The notes under the pieces: model-generated
What the model was told of the DNA's origin: nothing
The model's database searches: none
The model's input: the letters and a program-made list of their open reading frames with translations, nothing else
Position numbers and translations under genes: made by a program
Shown: positions 1-7,276 of the stretch, in pieces
Layout: every line of letters starts with the position of its first letter
How positions within the stretch are numbered: the first letter of the stretch is position 1
Assembly: GCA_964601355.1 (NCBI GenBank)
Contig: CAZRNB010000085.1
Location: forward strand, 1-13,306
DNA length: 13,306 nucleotides
Reading direction: 5' to 3'
Source of the DNA: CAZRNB01 sp964601355
GTDB taxonomy: Bacteria; Planctomycetota; Phycisphaerae; Sedimentisphaerales; Anaerobacaceae

Positions 1-2
1 AC

Positions 3-97
3 GTCATTTCGAGCGAGCCGAAGGCGAGTCGAGAAATCTACTAAAAAGCAGATTTCTCCACTTCGTCCCGATGAATCGGGACTTCGGTCGAAATGAC
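3..97. repeat. Intergenic hairpin repeat, GTCATTTCGA family
   Basis: The outer arms GTCATTTCGA (3-12) and TCGAAATGAC (88-97) are exact reverse complements. A second nested pair, GAGAAATCT (31-39) and AGATTTCTC (50-58), makes an inner hairpin, and GTCCCGAT (65-72) with ATCGGGAC (75-82) makes a third. The element therefore folds as a branched palindrome with no coding capacity. It has the same architecture and almost the same length as the element at 12381-12476. Palindromes starting GTCATTKCGAG occur between genes in many unrelated bacteria; I recognise the type but cannot assign a named family. It may be a small non-autonomous mobile repeat or a transcript-end structure. Confidence 0.75.
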
Positions 98-227
98 AGA
101 GGGTCTTTTCTACGGAGCAAATTGAATTTAAAATTCTTTGCATGATTCTGTTCTGTTAGTTCACAAATTGCTCGGAGATTAATACACGCTTATTAACCTT
201 AAACAGCGATGGGAAACAATAGATAAG
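98..227 (+). promoter_or_regulatory. Leader region of the CotH operon
   Basis: This 130-base AT-rich stretch separates the hairpin repeat from the first CotH gene and must hold the operon promoter if transcription starts locally. It contains a small inverted repeat, GAATTT (124-129) and AAATTC (131-136) around one base, that could bind a regulator. The best sigma-70-like pair I find is TTGCTC, 17 bases, TATTAA (about 169-197), which is a weak match. No strong Shine-Dalgarno sequence precedes the ATG at 228. The promoter is not defined with confidence. Confidence 0.25.
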
Positions 228-3200
228 ATGTCAATCTTCAAAAGAGCTTCTATGCTCAGCCTCATAGTAACGGTATCGCTAACCGGCTTTACCAATTTCG
301 CCTTATCGGCTGAAAGCCAGGACAATATGACGTTCATCCTTCGCAGTAGCTCTGCTACGGAGAATGGATTGGCCATTAACGAGCTGATGGCATCTAATAC
401 CAAAACTATCAAGGACCAACAAGGCCAATACGACGACTGGATCGAAATTTACAACTTCGGTGACAATGTTATTGATATAGCCGGCATGTATCTTACCGAT
501 GATTTGTCTATTCCCACTAAATGGCGGATTCCAAATAATAATCCATCCGTGACTACCATCTCGCCAAACGGGTATCTGTTGATATGGGCCGATGAAGATG
601 TTACAGATTCAGGTCTGCACGCAGACTTCAAGCTTAACGCCGATGGAGAGGAGCTTGGCTTGTTCGATGCCGATGGCAGAACTTTGATCGACAGCATTAC
701 CTTTTACCAGCAAACTTCCGACATTTCTTACGGCCGTTATCCCGACGCTAATGATGCCTTGCGTTTCTTTGGCACACCTACGCCGGGGGCGGCAAATAAC
801 AGCGGTTATTTAGGTGCCGTAGCCGAGCCGGAATTTAGCCACAGCAGAGGTTTCTATGATGCGCCGTTTTCTGTCACTATCGGTACCGAAACGCAAGGCG
901 CTATCGTTTATTATACACTTGACGGCAAAGAACCGAACGAAATAGACGGTCGGCTTCCGGCAGAGATGATTTACACTGAACCAGTCCCTGTGACAAAAAC
1001 AACGTGTTTACGAGCCATGGCAAGAATGCCCGGCTGGAAATCATCTAAAATCGAGACCCGTACATACATCTTTATAAGCGATGTCGTACTTCAATCTCCA
1101 AGCGGCCAACGGCCCAGCTCCTCCTGGCCTTCGAGCAGCGTTAACGGCCAGGTTATTGATTATGGAATGGACCCGGACGTGGTTAATGACGCCAGATACA
1201 GCAATTTGATCGAAGATGCTTTGTTAGCTATTCCAACAATCTCGCTTGTGACAAGTCTTAAGAATTTATTCGATCCAGGGACTGGAATTTATGTTCATGC
1301 AGGAAATGAAGGCACATCATGGGAAAGACCTGTGTCGGTGGAGCTTCTCAATCCGGATGGCAGCAATGGCTTCCAGATCAATGCCGGTCTGCGAATCCGT
1401 GGCGGCTACAGCCGGCAAAATGCGAATCCCAAGCACGCTTTTCGCTTGTTCTTCCGACCGGAATATGGCCAGGCAAAGCTGAAGTATCCGCTCTTTGAGG
1501 AGGAAGGTGCCGATGAATTCGAAAATCTTGATTTACGTTGCAGCCAGAATTATTCCTGGAGCTTCGACGGCAGCAGTAAGAATACCGAAGTACGTGAGGT
1601 TTTTTCCCGTGACCTGCAGGGTGAGATGAGACATCCCTACACCAGAAGCCGATATTATCACCTCTACATAAACGGCCAATATTGGGGACTATATCAGTCT
1701 CAAGAACGGTCTGAGGCATCGTATGCTGAATCCTATATGGGAGGCAGCAAGGACGATTATGATACAGTTAAGTCTGATACAAGAAGAGGCTATAGTATGA
1801 TTGCTACAGACGGCAGTATGGATGCCTACCGTCGGCTTTATGATGCGACAATGGCCGGCTTCCGCACCAATGCTGCTTATTATAAAGCTCAGGGCAAAAA
1901 TCCTGACGGCACACCAAATCCAGCCTATGAGAGGCTGCTCGATGTGGATAATCTCATTGATTTTATGATTATTGAGTACTATACTGCCGACCGAGATGGT
2001 CCTGGTTCGCGTTTTGTAAATAGACCTAACAACGTTTTTGGCATTTACAATCGTCTTCAGCCCGATGGCTGGAAGTGGTTTCAACATGACTCTGAGCACT
2101 CTCTCGGCGCTTATGACCACTCACTGACATCAAGCAATCAAAATCTCGTAACGCCTTTTACGGTTTCGGGTTCACAATGGCAGTATTTCAATCCCCAGTG
2201 GCTGCATGAGCAATTGATTTCTTCCAATGCAGATTATCGTATGCACTTTGCCGACCATGTGTACCGCTACTTCTTTAACGATGGCCTTCTGACACCAGGA
2301 AAGTCTCAAGCCCGTGTTCAAACCCGTGCCGAACAAATCAATTTGGCAATTATTGCCGAATCCGCCAGATGGGGTGATGCCAAACGCCATCCGCCGTTTA
2401 CTAAAGATAGTGCCTGGCTGCCCGAAATCAACTGGATTGTGAACACTTATCTGCCGACACGAACAGAGATAGTTTTGAACCAGTTCAAATCCGTAGGCTG
2501 GTATCCGAATATTGAGCCGCCAACTTTCAGCCCTCGTGGAGGTTCGGTTCCGAGCGGATTCAATCTCCAGATGCAGGCTGCGCAGGGCACAATCTATTAT
2601 ACTATCGACGAGTCCGATCCACGACTGCCTGGAGGATCATTGGGAATCATTAGCAGCAGCACTCTTGTGCCTGAAACTGCCGCCAAGAAAGTGCTCGTTC
2701 CCAACAGCGATATAGGCAGTAGCTGGATAAGCAACCCGAGATTTAGCGATTCATCCTGGCTAAGCGGTAGCGGTGGTGTCGGCTACGAAAGAGGCACTGG
2801 CTATGAAGCACTGATCAAAATTGACGTCGGAGCACAGATGTACGATAAATTCGCCAGTTGTTACATCCGTATCCCGTTTACTTTAAACAGCAATCCAAGC
2901 GGCTTTGACTTCTTAATACTAAATATGCGGTATGATGACGGATTCGTGGCGTACATCAATGGAGTTGAGGTACAGAGGGCACTCTTTACAGGTACACCTG
3001 CCTGGAACTCTGCGGCGGATGGTAACCACGAGGCAAGTGGTGTCGAGTCTTTCGACATTTCCGATCACATCGGTGCTTTGCGTCAAGGCATTAACGTTTT
3101 GGCCATTCACGGCTTGAATGTTTCAACCACCAGTTCCGATCTTTTAATTTCTGATGAGCTTGTGGCAGGGCAAGGTAGCCTTCCTACCAGCAGTGGGATT

Positions 3201-3794
3201 TCACCTGCTGCTGTTCGATATACCGGTTCTGTCACGCTAAATAAAAGCACTCATGTGAAGTCACGTGTGCTGGACGGCAGTACCTGGAGCACCCTTAACG
3301 AGGTAACTTTTGCCGTAGGCCCGGTAGCCCAGAACCTGCGAGTCACCGAGATTATGTATCATCCATACAGCCCAGATGACGTCAACGAACCCAACGTGGA
3401 ATATATCGAGCTGACGAATATCGGTACTCAGACAATCAATCTGAACCTTGTAAGATTTACCAATGGAGTGGATTTCACCTTCCCGGATGTGGAGCTTGCA
3501 CTAGGTGAATACATCATTGTCGTAGAAAACCACAATGCCTCCGAGGCTCGGTACGGCCCAGACATAAATATTGTGGGACAATATATCGGAAAGCTCAATA
3601 ATAATGGCGAAAGAATCAGACTTGAGGATGCCGTTGGCCAGACAATACTGGACTTCGATTATAAAGACGGCTGGCTGGATATAACAGATGGTGGTGGCTA
3701 TTCTTTGACGATAATAGATGCAGCCAATCCCGACCCTAATAGCTGGTCACAGAAAGAATCCTGGCGAGCCTCTTTGCCCTCGCCCGGCATGTAG
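228..3794 (+). CDS. Secreted CotH-kinase-family protein with two lamin-tail domains (CotH paralogue 1)
   Basis: This 1188-residue exported protein is built around a CotH-like core. CotH of Bacillus spores is an atypical kinase that phosphorylates coat proteins; the substrate here is unknown. In order I see a signal peptide (about 1-28: K5, R6, hydrophobic run, ALSA), a lamin-tail domain (47-190, motif INELMASN), a chitobiase-type beta domain (205-280, YYTLDGKEPN), the CotH core (330-745, with LRIRGGYS, YINGQYWGLY and HDSEHSLG), a second chitobiase-type domain starting at YYTIDESDPR (790) and resuming near 992, an inserted beta-sandwich domain (815-985, RYDDGFVAYINGVEV) and a C-terminal lamin-tail domain (1036-1188). 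No sorting signal follows. The ATG at 228 gives a better signal peptide than the ATG at 252. It is the first gene of a likely three-gene operon, and the next gene is its paralogue. Export and domain calls are firm; kinase activity is inferred. Confidence 0.93.
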   Translation: MSIFKRASMLSLIVTVSLTGFTNFALSAESQDNMTFILRSSSATENGLAINELMASNTKTIKDQQGQYDDWIEIYNFGDNVIDIAGMYLTDDLSIPTKWRIPNNNPSVTTISPNGYLLIWADEDVTDSGLHADFKLNADGEELGLFDADGRTLIDSITFYQQTSDISYGRYPDANDALRFFGTPTPGAANNSGYLGAVAEPEFSHSRGFYDAPFSVTIGTETQGAIVYYTLDGKEPNEIDGRLPAEMIYTEPVPVTKTTCLRAMARMPGWKSSKIETRTYIFISDVVLQSPSGQRPSSSWPSSSVNGQVIDYGMDPDVVNDARYSNLIEDALLAIPTISLVTSLKNLFDPGTGIYVHAGNEGTSWERPVSVELLNPDGSNGFQINAGLRIRGGYSRQNANPKHAFRLFFRPEYGQAKLKYPLFEEEGADEFENLDLRCSQNYSWSFDGSSKNTEVREVFSRDLQGEMRHPYTRSRYYHLYINGQYWGLYQSQERSEASYAESYMGGSKDDYDTVKSDTRRGYSMIATDGSMDAYRRLYDATMAGFRTNAAYYKAQGKNPDGTPNPAYERLLDVDNLIDFMIIEYYTADRDGPGSRFVNRPNNVFGIYNRLQPDGWKWFQHDSEHSLGAYDHSLTSSNQNLVTPFTVSGSQWQYFNPQWLHEQLISSNADYRMHFADHVYRYFFNDGLLTPGKSQARVQTRAEQINLAIIAESARWGDAKRHPPFTKDSAWLPEINWIVNTYLPTRTEIVLNQFKSVGWYPNIEPPTFSPRGGSVPSGFNLQMQAAQGTIYYTIDESDPRLPGGSLGIISSSTLVPETAAKKVLVPNSDIGSSWISNPRFSDSSWLSGSGGVGYERGTGYEALIKIDVGAQMYDKFASCYIRIPFTLNSNPSGFDFLILNMRYDDGFVAYINGVEVQRALFTGTPAWNSAADGNHEASGVESFDISDHIGALRQGINVLAIHGLNVSTTSSDLLISDELVAGQGSLPTSSGISPAAVRYTGSVTLNKSTHVKSRVLDGSTWSTLNEVTFAVGPVAQNLRVTEIMYHPYSPDDVNEPNVEYIELTNIGTQTINLNLVRFTNGVDFTFPDVELALGEYIIVVENHNASEARYGPDINIVGQYIGKLNNNGERIRLEDAVGQTILDFDYKDGWLDITDGGGYSLTIIDAANPDPNSWSQKESWRASLPSPGM
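519..560 (+). repeat. 42-base exact direct repeat, copy 1
   Basis: These 42 bases, inside the first lamin-tail domain of CotH paralogue 1, are identical to 4040-4081 in the equivalent position of paralogue 2. They encode KWRIPNNNPSVTTI. Synonymous sites are also identical here while the flanking codons differ, which suggests recent gene conversion or local constraint on the DNA. Confidence 0.9.
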
Positions 3795-3814
3795 AGTGGT
3801 TGAAGAATTGGAAT

Positions 3815-6800
3815 ATGTTGGATTTCATAAAGAATTTGTTGATGGCCGGCATAGCTTTGTTTGCCTCTGAGGGGCAGGCAGCGACGCCGTTAGTCATCAA
3901 TGAGCTGATGGCCTCCAATAGCCGGACTATCACAGACCTGCAGGGCCAATACGATGACTGGATAGAAATCTATAATGCAGGGCAAGCCGCAATAAATGTA
4001 GGTGGAAAGTATCTTACGGATGATTTATCTGCACCTACCAAATGGCGGATTCCAAATAATAATCCATCCGTGACTACCATCCAGCCGCGTGGGTATCTTT
4101 TAATATGGGCCGACGAAGATATTGCTGATGCAGGTCTGCACGCAAACTTCAAGCTCAGTACCACAGGTGAAGATATTGGTCTATTCGATATCGACGGCAG
4201 TACTTTGATTGATAGCATTACTTTTGGCGAGCAAGCTGTTGACGTTTCTTATGGTCGCTATCCTGATGCTGGCGATACCTTGCAGTTTATGGTTGCGCCG
4301 ACGCCGGGCGGGACAAATAGAAGCGGGTATTTGGGTCTTGTATCCGAGCCTAAATTCAGTCAAAAAAGAGGCTTCTACACTGCACCGTTTTCTGTCACCA
4401 TCAGTACCGACACGCAAAGTGTCACGATCTATTATACACTTGACGGAAGCGAGCCGAATGCTGTGGCGGGCCTATCACCTGCCAGCATGATTTACACTAA
4501 TCCAATTCCAATAAATAAAACCTCGTGCTTGAGGGCCATAGCAGTTAAGCCCGGCTGGAAGTCTTCAGAGATAGTAACCTTCAGTTATATTTTTCTGAAC
4601 GACGTCATAAAGCAACCCCGATTTCCCACGGGTTTTCCAACAACCTGGGGATCGAATCGCGTTGACTACGAGATGGATCCAGATGTTGTCAATGCTTCTG
4701 CCTATGCACCAACTATCAAGGAGGACCTTAAGACCATCCCATCTGTTAGCATTGTTATAAATAACAATGATTTTTTTGGTGCCCAGAGAGGAATCTATGC
4801 CAATGCCGGTGGCCGTGGGATTGATTGGGAAAGACGTGCCTCGATTGAATGGATCGATCCGGTAGAGGGGGTTGATTTTCAGGTGAACGCAGGGCTGCGT
4901 ATCCAGGGAGCGGTGGGCAGAAGCTCCGGCGTTGCAAAGCACTCTCTGCGGATCCTATTCAAGAATGAATATGGTCCTTCACGGTTGGAGTTTCCGCTTT
5001 TTAAGGATACTGAAGTTGAGAGCTTTGAGAGTCTCATACTTCGAGCCATCTGGAATTACTCCTGGTTTGGGGACAGCACGGCCTGCAGTGGTATTGGAAC
5101 TGCGCATGCGGACTACCTGCGTGACCAGTTCGCACGTGATAACATTCGGGACATGGGAGGTCTGACCCCCTATGGCAGGCCTGTTCACTTATACATCAAT
5201 GGTCTTTACTGGGGCATGTACATACTCGCCGAGAGGCCAGACGATGGTTTCGCTGCCCTGCACTTGGGGGGAGACAAAGAAAATTATGATGTGTTGAAGG
5301 CTCCAATCGACTTTGGTGGTTCTACTATGGAAGTCGTGGCTGGTGACATAGATGCTTGGAATAACTTGTTTAGTCTGGCAGCTACAGATTTAAGCAGTAC
5401 TAAGGCTTATGAAGCCATACAGCAGTATGTGGATATTCCTGCGATGATAGACTATCTGCTGATGATTTACTATGTGGGCAGCCGCGATGCCCCCGTACTT
5501 TTATGTAATAACAGTGTGCCTCGCAATTTCTATGCCATTCGAAGGCGGGAACCTGCAGGCCCCTTCCTGTTCATACCCTGGGATGTTGAATGGGCTCTTG
5601 AGTCACCGACCGAGAATCGCGTTAAAATTGTTGGTGTGTTTAATCCACACTTTCTGCTTGATAGACTCCGTTCTAATTCTGACTTTCGCATATTGCTGGC
5701 AGACCATATTTATCGGCATTTTTTTAATAATGGAGCCCTGACGACAGAGCCTTCGACCAGACGTTATCTTGACCGGGCAAATGAAGTAGACCGTGCTATA
5801 ATCGGAGAATCTGCACGATGGGGGGATAGTATAAGAACTAATCAACCATACACACGCGTGGACTGGGAGGCCGAGGTTAACCGCTTGGTTAATGAGTACT
5901 TTTCTATTCGCACCAATGTTGTATTGGGACAGCTTAGGCAAGCAGGCTTTTACCCAGCGGTTTCGGCACCTGAGTTTTTAGTTAACGGCAGCAGCCAGCA
6001 TGGCGGCCATATCACATCAACCGACAGATTAACAATGACGGCATCAATCGGTACAATCTATTATACCCTCGACGGCTCCGACCCTCGTTTACCAGGGACA
6101 TCATCAGGTACCGTCAGCAGCACTACGCTCGTGGCAGACAACGCCGCAAAGAAAGTGTTAGTGCCGACGGCAGCTATCGGCGCTGACTGGATAAGTAATA
6201 TGAGATTCAACGATAACTTGTGGATAAGCGGCAGCGGCGGAGTCGGCTACGAAAGAAGCACCGGCTACGAATCACTAATCGGCATCGATGTCGGAGCACA
6301 AATGTATAATAAATTAACCTCCTGCTACATTCGTATCCCGTTTACTATTAGCGGCAGCCCCAGCGGTTTCAACTCTCTGACTCTTAATATGCGATACGAT
6401 GACGGATTTATTGCATATATCAACGGCACAGAGGTGCATCGAGAATTATTTACCGGCACACCTGCCTGGAACTCAACGACCAGCACTAACCATGAGGTAG
6501 ATGGAGTTGAGTCGTTCAACATATCTGATTACCTAAACACGCTGCATCAGGGCGGTAACCTTCTGGCTATTCAAGGCCTGAATGTCTCAACCGGCAGTTC
6601 CGATTTTTTAATCTCAGCCGAGCTTGTAGCAGGTCAAGGCAGCTCCTCTAATAGTAACAGTGGTATTTCGTCTTCTGCTATAAGATACACATCACCAATC
6701 ACCCTAACCAAGAGCACCCATGTGAAGTCACGTGTTCTGGATGGCAGCACATGGAGCGCCCTTAACGAAGCGACATTTGCGGTAGGCCCTGTTGCCCAGA

Positions 6801-7252
6801 ATCTGCGTATCACTGAGATTATGTACCATCCCGATGAGAGCAGAGATCCCAACGAGGAATACATTGAGCTAAAGAACATTGGTACAGAATCTATCAATCT
6901 GAATCTGGTAAGGTTCACCGATGGGATAGATTTTATCTTTGGCGATATAGTCCTTGCAGCAGGTGGATATAGGGTGGTGGTGAAAGATACAGGGGTATTT
7001 AACACACGCTATGGAATTACAGTAAGTATAGCGGGTCAATATTCCGGAAGCCTGTCTGATGGAGGGGAAAGAATCAGGTTGGAGGATGCCGTCGGTCAGA
7101 CGATACTGGACTTTGAGTATAAAGATGACTGGCTGGATATAACAGATGGTGGAGGCTTTTCTTTGACGATAATAGATGCAGCTAATCCTGATCCTAATAG
7201 CCGGTCACAAAAAGAATCCTGGCGGGCTTTGAATCCTTCACCCGGGCGGTAG
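3815..7252 (+). CDS. Secreted CotH-kinase-family protein with two lamin-tail domains (CotH paralogue 2)
   Basis: This is a tandem paralogue of the preceding gene with the same domain order. Counted from the ATG at 3815 (about 1145 aa): signal peptide (1-22, ending EGQA), lamin-tail domain (25-170), chitobiase-type beta domain with YYTLDGSEPN (about 206), CotH core (305-705, with LRIQGAVG, YINGLYWGMY and IPWDVEWALE), a second chitobiase-type domain beginning at YYTLDGSDPR and interrupted by a beta-sandwich insert (about 770-943, RYDDGFIAYINGTEV), then a lamin-tail domain ending SPGR. The frame is open back to a TTG at 3800, but the ATG at 3815 has GAAGAA upstream and begins a cleaner signal peptide. 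It lies 20 bases after paralogue 1. The outer domains are very close to paralogue 1 while the CotH cores differ more. No anchor or sorting signal is visible. The substrate is unknown. Confidence 0.92.
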   Translation: MLDFIKNLLMAGIALFASEGQAATPLVINELMASNSRTITDLQGQYDDWIEIYNAGQAAINVGGKYLTDDLSAPTKWRIPNNNPSVTTIQPRGYLLIWADEDIADAGLHANFKLSTTGEDIGLFDIDGSTLIDSITFGEQAVDVSYGRYPDAGDTLQFMVAPTPGGTNRSGYLGLVSEPKFSQKRGFYTAPFSVTISTDTQSVTIYYTLDGSEPNAVAGLSPASMIYTNPIPINKTSCLRAIAVKPGWKSSEIVTFSYIFLNDVIKQPRFPTGFPTTWGSNRVDYEMDPDVVNASAYAPTIKEDLKTIPSVSIVINNNDFFGAQRGIYANAGGRGIDWERRASIEWIDPVEGVDFQVNAGLRIQGAVGRSSGVAKHSLRILFKNEYGPSRLEFPLFKDTEVESFESLILRAIWNYSWFGDSTACSGIGTAHADYLRDQFARDNIRDMGGLTPYGRPVHLYINGLYWGMYILAERPDDGFAALHLGGDKENYDVLKAPIDFGGSTMEVVAGDIDAWNNLFSLAATDLSSTKAYEAIQQYVDIPAMIDYLLMIYYVGSRDAPVLLCNNSVPRNFYAIRRREPAGPFLFIPWDVEWALESPTENRVKIVGVFNPHFLLDRLRSNSDFRILLADHIYRHFFNNGALTTEPSTRRYLDRANEVDRAIIGESARWGDSIRTNQPYTRVDWEAEVNRLVNEYFSIRTNVVLGQLRQAGFYPAVSAPEFLVNGSSQHGGHITSTDRLTMTASIGTIYYTLDGSDPRLPGTSSGTVSSTTLVADNAAKKVLVPTAAIGADWISNMRFNDNLWISGSGGVGYERSTGYESLIGIDVGAQMYNKLTSCYIRIPFTISGSPSGFNSLTLNMRYDDGFIAYINGTEVHRELFTGTPAWNSTTSTNHEVDGVESFNISDYLNTLHQGGNLLAIQGLNVSTGSSDFLISAELVAGQGSSSNSNSGISSSAIRYTSPITLTKSTHVKSRVLDGSTWSALNEATFAVGPVAQNLRITEIMYHPDESRDPNEEYIELKNIGTESINLNLVRFTDGIDFIFGDIVLAAGGYRVVVKDTGVFNTRYGITVSIAGQYSGSLSDGGERIRLEDAVGQTILDFEYKDDWLDITDGGGFSLTIIDAANPDPNSRSQKESWRALNPSPGR
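4040..4081 (+). repeat. 42-base exact direct repeat, copy 2
   Basis: This is the second copy of the sequence at 519-560, in the matching codons of CotH paralogue 2 and in the same reading frame. Confidence 0.9.
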
Positions 7253-7276
7253 TGTGATGTTGGCAGCAGGTAAAAA

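Noticed and set aside
1689..2120. 143-codon open frame on the minus strand inside CotH paralogue 1
   Set aside because: It lies entirely within a gene with clear domains, has no recognisable protein features, and similar antisense frames occur through all three CotH genes.
3795..3817. TTG at 3800 as the start of CotH paralogue 2
   Set aside because: It has no ribosome site at a proper distance, whereas the ATG at 3815 has GAAGAA upstream and gives a cleaner signal peptide. It cannot be excluded fully.
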